A stretch of DNA of 64,000 nt from Clostridiales bacterium (GTDB taxonomy: Bacteria; Bacillota; Clostridia; TANB77; CAG-508), in assembly GCA_019417465.1 (NCBI GenBank), contig DXVF01000001.1, positions 90,196 to 154,195 of the forward strand. Direction: 5' to 3'. Numbering within the stretch: the first letter of the stretch is position 1; the number at the start of each line of letters is the position of its first letter. This document shows positions 42,438-51,100 of the stretch, piece after piece. The notes below the pieces were generated by a model that saw only the letters and a program-made list of their open reading frames with translations, ran no database searches and had not been told where the DNA came from. The position numbers and the translations under genes were made by a program.

Positions 42438-43615
42438 CTAATCAGTACGTAAAGCTTCAATAGGGTTTAATTTAGATGCTTTATTTGCTGGGAATATCCC
42501 AAATACTGCTCCAATTAAAGCACTTGATAAAAATGCAATTAATACTATCTGCTTGCTTGGACTAAATGTATACCCCATTTTTCCAAGTATAGTCCCTATT
42601 CCTAAACCAAAACAAACACCTATTATACCACCAATCAAACATAATACTAATGCTTCGATTAAAAACTGCATTAATATATCTCTTCTTTTTGCTCCGAATT
42701 GCTTTTCTAATTCCTATCTCTTTAGTTCTTTCTGTAACAGATACAAGCATTACATTCATAACTCCAATTCCACCTACAATTAAAGAAATACTTGCAATAC
42801 CACCAAGTAATAATGATAAAGTATTATTTATACTATCCATTGTATTTAACATTGAATCTTGTGAAGTTACACTAAAATAATCTGTTGTAATTCCTAGAGT
42901 AGACTGTATAAAATTTTCTATTAAGGTTTCTGTGCTATCTATTTTACTTTCATCAGAAACTTTGATATACAAACTATTTATACTTGTGTCCACTCCTAAA
43001 TATTTAGCTGTTGTAAATGGTATAATTATCATATCATCTATATTACTTCCCATTGAGCTTCCAACTTCAGTTAGAACCCCAACTACTGTATAATTATCTC
43101 CATCTATTTTTATACTTTGACCTACTGGATTACTTAGACTAAATAATGTCTCTGCTATATCATTTCCAAGTAAACATATTTTACTATTATTTTCTAAATC
43201 AATTTGTGAAAGCAACCTTCCACTACTAATTGTTAAATTTGTTACATCCATATAGTCTCCGTGTTGTGGCAATTATACTAGCTCTTGTAGATGTTTTTTC
43301 TCCTCTTGTAACTGTACTACTCACGCTTTTATATGGTGCTACACTCTCTATATTAGAAAGTTTAAGCAAACTATCTATTCCGAGAATAATCTAAACTTGC
43401 TTCACTACTGCTTTGAATATTTAAAGTTAAAATATCTGCCCCGAAGCGATTGTACCTCTGAATTTACTTTATCAGATGTTCCATTTCCGGATTCCAACTA
43501 ATATAATAACAGATGCAATTCCTATAACTAAACCTAACATTGTAAGTAGTGACCTTAATTTATTATTTACTATATTTTTTAATGAACCCTTTAAAATGTT
43601 TACAAATTTTGTCAT
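42438..43615 (-). CDS. MacB-type ABC permease (FtsX fold), five +1 frameshifts
   Basis: The membrane subunit of a MacAB-type efflux or extracellular-stress transporter. It begins at ATG 43615 with MTKFVNILKGSLKNIVNNKL and RSLLTMLGLVIGIASVII, the typical first membrane segment. The large outer (MacB_PCD) domain follows, then GIGVMNVMLVSVTERTKEIGIRKAIG and the last three membrane segments, ending NPIEALRTD. The frame changes +1 five times, at CGG codons 43487, 43441, 43380, 43259 and 42694. The 1,178-base total fits exactly five skipped bases and a 390-aa product. Between 43259 and 43489 four shifts occur within about 230 bases. Confidence 0.92.
42694..42696 (-). other. +1 frameshift site CGG, fifth in the MacB-type permease
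   Basis: Context ATT CGG A; skipping C gives GGA in IGIRKAIGAKRRDI, the highly conserved cytoplasmic motif. Confidence 0.95.
43259..43261 (-). other. +1 frameshift site CGG, fourth in the MacB-type permease
   Basis: Context ACA CGG A; skipping C gives GGA and IIATTGDYMDVTNL. Confidence 0.88.
43380..43382 (-). other. +1 frameshift site CGG, third in the MacB-type permease
   Basis: Context TCT CGG A; skipping C gives GGA and LDYSGIDSLLKLSNI. Confidence 0.85.
43441..43443 (-). other. +1 frameshift site CGG, second in the MacB-type permease
   Basis: Context CTT CGG G; skipping C gives GGG and VQSLGADILTLNIQ, matching the LGANLLTV-type strand of the family. Confidence 0.92.
43487..43489 (-). 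other. +1 frameshift site CGG, first in the MacB-type permease
   Basis: Context ATC CGG A; skipping C gives GGA and LVGIGNGTSDKVNSE, matching the family's GxGxG after the first membrane segment. Confidence 0.92.
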
Positions 43616-43632
43616 CTTATTCTACCCTTTCT

Positions 43633-44307
43633 CTATTTTTCAAACTCCTCATACAATTTTCCATCTGCAATTTTTACCATTCTCTTTGCCCTTTTAGCTA
43701 CATTAATATCATGAGTGATTATTATTATTGTTTGACCTTTGTTATTTAACTCTTCTAATTCATTCATAATATCAATACTCGTTTTTGAATCTAGTGCTCC
43801 TGTTGGTTCATCTGCAAGTATTATCTCAGGATTACATGCCATAGCCCTTGCTATTGCAACCCTTTGTTGTTGACCTCCAGATAATTGATTTGGCAGATGA
43901 TTTTCTCTTCCCTTTAGTCCAACTTTCTCAAGCAACTTATAAGCTTTTTTCTTTGATTCCTCATTAGTTTTTCCTTGGTATATTAATGGAATCTGTATAT
44001 TTTCTACTGCTGTCATTTTTCCTAATAAGTTAAAATTTTGAAATATAAACCCAATTTTATTATTTCTAATGCTAGCTAGTTCATTTTCTGTCGCTTTACT
44101 TACATTTACTCCATCTAGAATATAATCTCCACTATCTGGTACATCTAATAATCCTAATATATTCATAAGAGTTGATTTTCCAGAACCTGATGGTCCAATT
44201 ATAGAAACAAATTCACCCATTTTTACATTAAAACAAATATCATCTAATGCTTTAATTGTTTCTCCTCCTAGATGGAAACTTTTATTAATATTCTTCAAGT
44301 TTATCAT
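43633..44307 (-). CDS. MacB/LolD-type ABC transporter ATPase
   Basis: A 224-aa ATPase: Walker A GPSGSGKSTLMNILGLLD, Q-loop NKIGFIFQNFNLL, signature LSGGQQQRVAIARAMACNPEII and Walker B LADEPTGALDSKT. It energises the permease encoded 17 bases downstream. The VSIIGPSGSGKST and PTGALDSKTS pattern is typical of MacB/LolD/YknY ATPases. It is entirely in one frame, in contrast to its permease partner. Confidence 0.94.
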   Translation of the reverse strand: MINLKNINKSFHLGGETIKALDDICFNVKMGEFVSIIGPSGSGKSTLMNILGLLDVPDSGDYILDGVNVSKATENELASIRNNKIGFIFQNFNLLGKMTAVENIQIPLIYQGKTNEESKKKAYKLLEKVGLKGRENHLPNQLSGGQQQRVAIARAMACNPEIILADEPTGALDSKTSIDIMNELEELNNKGQTIIIITHDINVAKRAKRMVKIADGKLYEEFEK

Positions 44308-44369
44308 TTATTTCCTCCTATTTTTGCATATCTTTTATGTTACAAAATAGTGCATTTTACTACTTTCTA

Positions 44370-45368
44370 TTAATTAGATGGCATACTTGGAGCTGAAGTG
44401 CCACTTGGCATTCCACCTTCCATACTTGGCATAGACTTTCTATCTCCTCCTGAACTTGTACCTTCGCCTCTACCCATTCCAGACATTCCTGAGTTTTCTC
44501 CTTTATTATTACTTTCACTTCTTATAGTGCTTTGTTTTGTAGTTGTAACAACTTGCACTGTTTCTCCTCCATTTAGTCCAGATTTAACCTCTACATATTC
44601 ATCATTAGATAAACCTGTTTCGATATCTACTTCTTTGGTTTCACCATTTTCTACTACCAATACATATCTTCTATCTCCATTAATTTGAACACTGTCAATA
44701 GGAACAGCTAAAACATCTGTTAATTCTTCTATATTAATAGTACAAGAAACAGACATTCCCAATTTTATATTTCCATCATTTTCTAAGCTTACTTCTACTG
44801 AAAATGTTGTTCCACTTGTTGAATAAGTACCAACAGAATCGATTTTAGTTATCTTCCCTGTATATGTCTTAGAACTATCTGCTGTTAATGAAATTTCCAC
44901 TTCTTGGCCTAAACTAATATTAGATATTTCATTTTCATTAATACTTAAACTAACTACTAGATTTTCTAAATCCTGAACTTCTATGTAATTACTAGATGTT
45001 CCTTTAGTTTTTGTTTCAGGCACAGAATAACTTGTAACAACTAAGTCATAAGGTGCTGTTAAATATTTTCCATTAGTATATTTTAAAATATTTTCTCCTT
45101 CTCCTACTGTGTCATCTTCTTCAACACACATTGTTTCATAATAATATGAAGTAGATATCTCTAATTTCTCAGTATTTGCTGATTTGATTTCTCCTGAACT
45201 TGTTAATGTTTTCTTAATAGTCTGTTTTCCAACGGTCACTTCCTCTATTGTTGTAGTCTCTGAAGAAGTATCTGTATTTAATCCAATTTGCCTACCAACA
45301 AAAAATGTTATAATTCCAACAACTGCTATTAGAATCGTAATCACTAATGCTTTTTTTATTTTTTTCAT
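44370..45368 (-). CDS. MacA-like membrane-fusion adaptor protein
   Basis: A 332-aa adaptor with an N-terminal membrane anchor (residues about 9-28), then beta-barrel domains (ENILKYTNGKYLTAPYDLVV, SINENEISNISLGQEVEI, KITKIDSVGTYS) and a C-terminal segment VLVVENGETKEVDIETGLSNDEYVEV. The C-terminal 50 residues are a Gly, Ser and Met-rich tail (SGMSGMGRGEGTSSGG and MPSMEGGMPSGTSAPSMPS). Gram-positive MacA-like proteins (as YknX) act in the cell-surface efflux of peptides. It precedes the ATPase and permease genes on the same strand. Confidence 0.88.
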   Translation of the reverse strand: MKKIKKALVITILIAVVGIITFFVGRQIGLNTDTSSETTTIEEVTVGKQTIKKTLTSSGEIKSANTEKLEISTSYYYETMCVEEDDTVGEGENILKYTNGKYLTAPYDLVVTSYSVPETKTKGTSSNYIEVQDLENLVVSLSINENEISNISLGQEVEISLTADSSKTYTGKITKIDSVGTYSTSGTTFSVEVSLENDGNIKLGMSVSCTINIEELTDVLAVPIDSVQINGDRRYVLVVENGETKEVDIETGLSNDEYVEVKSGLNGGETVQVVTTTKQSTIRSESNNKGENSGMSGMGRGEGTSSGGDRKSMPSMEGGMPSGTSAPSMPSN

Positions 45369-45396
45369 GATTTCCTCCTAAACTTTAAGTCTTTTA

Positions 45397-45636
45397 TTAC
45401 ACATTATTTTGTTCTGTTGTATTTTGGGCAGAAGAAGTATTATCTGGTTTATTCTTACCTCCTGGCATTTCACCATCTGGTCTTTCACCTGGAACAAAAT
45501 TCTCCATATCTCTACCGCCTCTTGGTATATTTTCATCTGTTGATGATTTGCCTCCATTAAAAATCATAAAACATCCTGCTGTAATTACTGCACCTAATAG
45601 AATTCCTATTATTAACATCAAAATCTTATCTTTCAT
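45397..45636 (-). CDS. Small membrane-anchored Gly/Pro-rich protein
   Basis: A 79-aa product with one N-terminal membrane segment (about 5-25, ILMLIIGILLGAVITAGCFM) followed by a polar tail rich in Gly, Pro, Asp and Asn (RPDGEMPGGKNKPDN, ending NTTEQNNV). A Cys follows the small residues in the membrane segment and could be a lipobox-like site (ITAGC). It is the first gene of the adaptor-ATPase-permease operon, 28 bases upstream of the adaptor. The tail resembles that of the adaptor, which suggests a shared role at the surface. No family is recognised. Confidence 0.7.
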   Translation of the reverse strand: MKDKILMLIIGILLGAVITAGCFMIFNGGKSSTDENIPRGGRDMENFVPGERPDGEMPGGKNKPDNTSSAQNTTEQNNV

Positions 45637-45751
45637 TTTATCAATCCTCCTATAAATTTCATAAATTAAATATAAATGATTAATCTTAAAAAAAGCTTAA
45701 ATGAACCTAAAAACTACTATAAAATTTTGATATTTATATATAGATATGAAC

Positions 45752-45822
45752 AATAAGGACGGTTCCAAATGAGCATTTTTAACTTTTTTAATTAAAAGTG
45801 TTCATTTAGAATCGTCCTTATT
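45752..45822. repeat. REP-like palindrome D
   Basis: AATAAGGACGGTTCCAAATG (left, 45752 onward) pairs with the right arm ending ATCGTCCTTATT at 45822, with a few mismatches. Carries the GGACGG core of palindromes B and C. It lies between the kinase gene and the small-protein operon. Confidence 0.8.
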
Positions 45823-45857
45823 TCATGTGAAATAAATTTTCTATCCCTGATAATGGG

Positions 45858-47153
45858 TTATCTTGGAATTTTTATTATAATGATAGTACCTTTCGACTTA
45901 TTATGTTCTGCTTTTATACTTCCTCCATGAGCTTCAACTATAAAATTTGCAATAGAAAGTCCAAGTCCTGTTCCACCAGTTTCTCTATTACGAGCTTTAT
46001 CTTCTCTATAAAATCTATCAAACATATGCTTTTTAGTTTCTTCACTTATACCTATTCCAGTATCTTTTATTTCGATAATACACTTATTTTCTTTTTCATA
46101 AGTACATATTTCTATTTTATCTTTTGACTCTGTATATTTAATGGCATTATCTAAAACTATTACTAATAGCTGATGTATTCTATTTTTATCTGCTTTTATA
46201 TCTTTATCATATTTTAAATTAGTTATAAACTCTTTTTCTTCAATTTCAGCAATTTCTTTATATGGAATACACATTTGGTTTATAAATTCATCTAATTTAA
46301 AATTTTCCTTTTTTAATATTTTTTCACTTGAATCTGCTCTTGCAAGTATCATTAAATCTTTTACAAGTTTGCTAAGTCGTCTAGTTTCATTTAATGAAAT
46401 AGTTATATCATCTGCTTTATCTATTATTTTACTTTCTGGATTTTCTAACAATAACTCTTGTTTAGTTTGTATTATTGTTAGAGGTGTACGTAGTTCATGA
46501 GATGCATTTTGTACAAATTCTGTCTGTTTTTTCCATGATTTTATTATTGGTTTCAATGTATTTTTAGATAAAATATAACTTGCCAAAATAGATAATATAA
46601 TAGAAATAATTATACAAATAACTAATGTTTTAGAAAAACTATTAATTATATCTTCTTCTGCATCTACATTAATTAAAACTTGAACATATATAATTTTCCC
46701 ATCTTGTTCTAATTTATAGTTTATTCCTCTGTATTGATACATTGAATCCATCGATAATTTATATATTTTATTTAAATTTTCTTTATCAAATTTTATACTT
46801 TCAATATACTCATCTGTATATATATACCCTATATTACCATCACTAGTTATATTTCCATCTTCATCTCTTAGTACATATATTAATCTAGGATTCATTCCAG
46901 TCTTTGTTCTTGGTTCTATTTGCTTATTATCATTTTTTGTTATTTTACTTGGTGGATTATCTTTACTTAAATCTTGCAAAAAACTCATTCTATCTTTACT
47001 GTTTAATAGTTCTTCGTCTGCAGACTTATATAGTGAATTACTAAATTGACCATATATAATTGCTCCAAAAACAGAAAATATTATAGTAAAAGCAATTAAA
47101 TTAAACATCATATTTTTTATTAATTGATTTTTTATAATTTTTTGTTCACTCAT
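45858..47153 (-). CDS. Sensor histidine kinase of the efflux-locus two-component system
   Basis: A 431-aa membrane kinase with two membrane segments (about 15-37 and 170-190) flanking a roughly 130-residue outer domain. The phosphoacceptor box is FVQNASHELRTPLTI, the ATP-binding part has DNAIKYTESKDKI, DTGIGISEETKKHMFDRFYR and GGTGLGLSIANFI. The whole gene is in one frame; the G2 Gly codon is not preceded by C. The start is ATG 47153 after GAGAGGAAAT; an in-frame TTG at 47174 is less likely. It forms an operon with the response regulator upstream and lies directly above the efflux genes. Confidence 0.9.
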   Translation of the reverse strand: MSEQKIIKNQLIKNMMFNLIAFTIIFSVFGAIIYGQFSNSLYKSADEELLNSKDRMSFLQDLSKDNPPSKITKNDNKQIEPRTKTGMNPRLIYVLRDEDGNITSDGNIGYIYTDEYIESIKFDKENLNKIYKLSMDSMYQYRGINYKLEQDGKIIYVQVLINVDAEEDIINSFSKTLVICIIISIILSILASYILSKNTLKPIIKSWKKQTEFVQNASHELRTPLTIIQTKQELLLENPESKIIDKADDITISLNETRRLSKLVKDLMILARADSSEKILKKENFKLDEFINQMCIPYKEIAEIEEKEFITNLKYDKDIKADKNRIHQLLVIVLDNAIKYTESKDKIEICTYEKENKCIIEIKDTGIGISEETKKHMFDRFYREDKARNRETGGTGLGLSIANFIVEAHGGSIKAEHNKSKGTIIIIKIPR

Positions 47154-47214
47154 ATATACATTATTTCCTCTCAATAAATTATTATATTTTATTATGCATT
47201 ATTTTTCATATAGC

Positions 47215-47883
47215 CTATTCTGATATCATATATCCTACACCTCTTATAGTTTTTATATATTTGTCATAACCAAATCTTTTTAATTCTTTTCTTATACCAC
47301 TTGCATATACTTCTACAACATTTGTTGTTGTTTCACTATTAAACCCCCATATTTTGTCAAAAATTTGCTCTTTTGTTATGATTGTATTTTTGTAATTTAT
47401 AAGATATTCAAGCATATCAAACTGTTTTCCTTGCAGAAAAACTTCTTCATCTTTTATTTTTATTTTTCTTGTTTTCAAATCTAAAACCATATCTTTAAAT
47501 ACAATCTCATTTTTATAATATGTTCTATTATTACGCCTAATCATAGCTTCTATTCTAGCAAGTAATTCTTCCTTCTCAAATGGTTTAACTAAATAATCAT
47601 CTGCACCACTTTTAAATCCTTTTACTTTATCATTTAAGCTATCTTTTGCAGTTAATATTAATACTGGTGTAAATATTTTTTTATTTCTTATTTTTTCTAA
47701 TACATCATAACCATTCATAATCGGCATCATTAAATCTAAAATTATTACATCATAAATATCTTGCTTAGCATATAAAACTCCTTCTTCACCATCAAACGCT
47801 TGCTCTACCTCATAATCATTTTTTAGGCATTGCTTTATTGTATCTGATAATATTTTATCATCTTCTACTATTAGAATTCTCAT
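47215..47883 (-). CDS. OmpR-family response regulator of the efflux-locus two-component system
   Basis: A 222-aa regulator: receiver domain MRILIVEDDKILSDTI, phosphoacceptor Asp in VIILDLMMPIMNGYDV, and KPFEKEELLARIEAM. The winged-helix DNA-binding domain includes LQGKQFDMLEYLINYKNTII and VVEVYASGIRKELKRFG. It begins at ATG 47883 and its stop is 61 bases before the kinase start. It is likely to regulate the small-protein, adaptor, ATPase and permease genes downstream. Confidence 0.92.
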   Translation of the reverse strand: MRILIVEDDKILSDTIKQCLKNDYEVEQAFDGEEGVLYAKQDIYDVIILDLMMPIMNGYDVLEKIRNKKIFTPVLILTAKDSLNDKVKGFKSGADDYLVKPFEKEELLARIEAMIRRNNRTYYKNEIVFKDMVLDLKTRKIKIKDEEVFLQGKQFDMLEYLINYKNTIITKEQIFDKIWGFNSETTTNVVEVYASGIRKELKRFGYDKYIKTIRGVGYMISE

Positions 47884-48031
47884 ATATAAAACTCCTTAAA
47901 TATATTTTTGTTCATTATATACTATATTTATTAAAAAAACATTAAAAAATCTTTTTTAATTCCAATATCCATTGAATAGTTGATATATAAAACTATTATT
48001 CAGTAACCAATATCCTAGTAACACTAGTAAG

Positions 48032-48074
48032 CATAATTTAAATTTACTCTATGTTTAAAATTTCCTATTATACC
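48032..48074. repeat. Partial copy of the dispersed dyad repeat
   Basis: AATTTAAATTTACTCTATG followed by TTTCCTATTATACC resembles the right half of copies 1-3. It lies in the 290-base gap between the response regulator and the giant gene. Confidence 0.5.
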
Positions 48075-48077
48075 AAA

Positions 48078-48120
48078 ATAAAATGACCGCCAAATTAGCA
48101 GTCATTTTATTTTTTTGTAG
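48078..48120 (-). terminator. Terminator of the giant surface-protein gene
   Basis: AAAATGACTGCTAATTTGGCGGTCATTTT on the minus strand forms a strong hairpin (AAAATGAC-GC with GC-GTCATTTT) followed by an A/T-rich run. It lies about 55 bases after the gene's stop. Confidence 0.8.
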
Positions 48121-48174
48121 CTACTCTTTTAAGATTTTTACATCTCACATCCTTAAGTATATTTAATAGTAAGT

Positions 48175-51100
48175 TTAAAAGCTAATATAGTTATTTGGAT
48201 CAATACTATTTCCAGAACCACTACTATTTCTCATTTCAAAATGTAAATGATGTCCTGTTGATGTTCCTGGGTTTGGATCTACTTCTGGATCTCCACCTTC
48301 TAATCCTATTACTTCTCCTTGTTTTACTTTTTGTCCTTTAGTTACATTAATTTGTGATAAGTGTGCATAGAAGCTATATACTGTTTCCCCATTAACAGTA
48401 TGTTTGATTTCAATGCAATTTCCATATCCACTTTGTACTCCTGCATATGTAACTTCTCCATCTGCTACTGCAAAAATCTCTGTGTGCCATGTTCCTGAGA
48501 TATCAATTCCACTATGAAATTTAGTTTCTCCTGTTACTGGATGAACTCTATAACCATATGGAGATGTAATTACATAACTACAACTCATTGGTAAAATAAA
48601 GTCTTGATTACTAATGCTTGCACTTCTTGATGAGTATGTTGATATTGAGTTTATGCTTGCAGTTTCTACTTGTTTATCAGGATCTACCCATTTTACAATT
48701 TCTGCTTTTTTACCATAATTTTTCTTTAATATACTTCTATCTAAAGAGTTAACTATACCATCACCATTTAGGTCATATTTTTCTTTTTCTGGTTTATTTT
48801 CATCAGTGATAGTACCATAATTATCTCCAATTGCTACTAAGTCATCTATTTCAATTTCACCAGTTTCTACAACATCACCTGCTATTAAGTCAATTGTATC
48901 TAATGTAGCACCTAAACCATCTGTAATATCAATATCTGTAACTCTATAGCTTAAGTAACCAGGTTCTGTAAATACAATATCATATTTTCCAGGTTCTAAT
49001 ACAATTTCATAAGTTCCATCTGCATTTGTTTGTACACTTTCTATTACTTCTCTTGGATTATTCAAATCTCCCTCTATTCGTGTATCATCTGTTTGATATA
49101 CAGTAATTGTAGCAAAATGCTTTCCTACTATATTTGCATCTGTAATCTTACCTGTAATTGTAGTCTTTTTAATTAATGTTAAAGAATATTCTTTAATTGT
49201 TCCATCTGGTGCAGTTACTTTAATTGTTCTAACTGTTGTTAGATTTGTTGGTACTGTAGCATTTGCTACATTTACACTTTCATCTTTATCATCAATAGAT
49301 ACTTTAGCTTCTTCATCAGTTGTTGTTACTTTAACATTTACTGAATCTACATTTTTCACAATATGTTCAAATGTATTTAAATCTACAATTTCGTCATTTA
49401 CTAATATTTCCTTAATTCCAGTTTCATTAGATAATCTACGTAAAGTAATATTATAAGTTTCTCTTGTAGTACCATTTTGAGCTGTTATAATTACTGGAAT
49501 TACAACATTATCAATTCCTGTAGATATTTCTAATATTGCTGTAGATTCTGCAATTTCTGCTTCTTCATCTGCAATTTTTACATAAGCTTTATCATTTGAA
49601 GCTTTAACATATACTTTAACTTTATTATCTAATTTCTTAACATAAACTTCATAAGGGTCATCAATTACATTATCATTAACTTTAATTATTTCAGCAGTGG
49701 CATCTGCAGATTTTTTAATAATATTAATTGTATATTTTTCTGTTATACCACTTTCTGATTTAACACTTACTGCTACTTTAGTTATATCTAATGAAGTATT
49801 TACATTTGTAGTTACATTTCCAATTCCAGAGGTTGTATCTACTACTACTGTTGCATAATTATTTGCTGCCATTACAGATACTTCAGCTGTATTATCTGTT
49901 TCATCAATATATGCAGTATATGTTTTTGTATCAGAATCATATGTTTTACATTCAATTCCATTTATAAGTACTGTATTAATAGAGTTATTGTCTGAAACCT
50001 TCTTAATTGTTACAATTTCGTTTAATACCTCACCATTTTGTGAAGTAACTACTACTTGAACTTCTGTAAATTTTTCTTTGCTTAGTTCTACAATTTCAGT
50101 TGCTTCTCCTTGTTTAGCACTACCATTATTTATACTTACTGTAGCATATTGGTTATTTGCAATTAACTTAATTTCTGCAGATTCGTTTGTTTCTAATACT
50201 TCTGCTATATACTTACCATCTCCATCTGGAGAAATAAGTTTTTCATCAACATAAATTTCCTTAATAGTATTATCTGTTGATATTTTAGTTAAGCTTATAT
50301 AGTATGTTGCTGATACCCCATTTTCTGCTTGTACAGTAAATTCTACTGTAGTCTCTTCTGCATCTGTTGTAATTACATTGCTAATTAATTGTGTTCCTAT
50401 AGTATCACCACATTCTAAAGTTGCATAATTACTAACTGCCTTAATATCAACTGTTGCAGTTTGACTATTTGCTGGAATAAATGTTTTAAATACTTTTGTA
50501 TTTGCATCATAAGATAATGTTATATCATCAGAATTTACTTTAACATATTCAATTTCATTATTTGACGATAATTTGTTTATAGTAACAGTATAAGTTTTAG
50601 TAGTTGTATTATCTTGTGCAGTTACTACTATTGGAACTGTTGTTGTTTTACCAGAATCTAATGTAATTTCTCTTTCTGATATGCTAATTTGAGCTTCCTC
50701 TGTTCCTATTTTTACATTCGCATATTCATTATTTGCAATTGCTTTAAGATTTACTTTAGTTGTATCTTCAGAAACATTAATTAAGTAATTTCCATCTTCT
50801 TGAGAATCAACATATATTCCATCTTTATATAATTCTTTTAGTGTAGCATCTGTTGATATCTTTTGTAATATAACTGTATATGTTTTAACACTATCATCTT
50901 CTGCAATTATTTCTACATTTACATATGTAATATCATCACTTGTTGATGCTGTATATGTTAATTTATTTACCGCTTCATTTCCATCAATTCTTACTGTAGC
51001 ATATGTGCTTATAGCCTTAACCTCAACTGGAATAGATGTTGTACCTGCTGGTATAAATGTTTTATATGTAGCTGATTTTTCATCATAATCAGTTATCTCT

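Noticed and set aside
192..43615. The split genes as ordinary pseudogenes or random sequencing errors
   Set aside because: All 24 lesions have identical form and phase (C before an in-frame GGN), essential genes are affected, protein sequence is well conserved on both sides, and no other kind of lesion is present.
192..43615. Reassignment of CGG to another amino acid (as reported for Trp or Gln in some bacteria)
   Set aside because: Reading CGG as any amino acid leaves the downstream sequence in the wrong frame and leads to a stop; only a +1 shift restores the family sequence.
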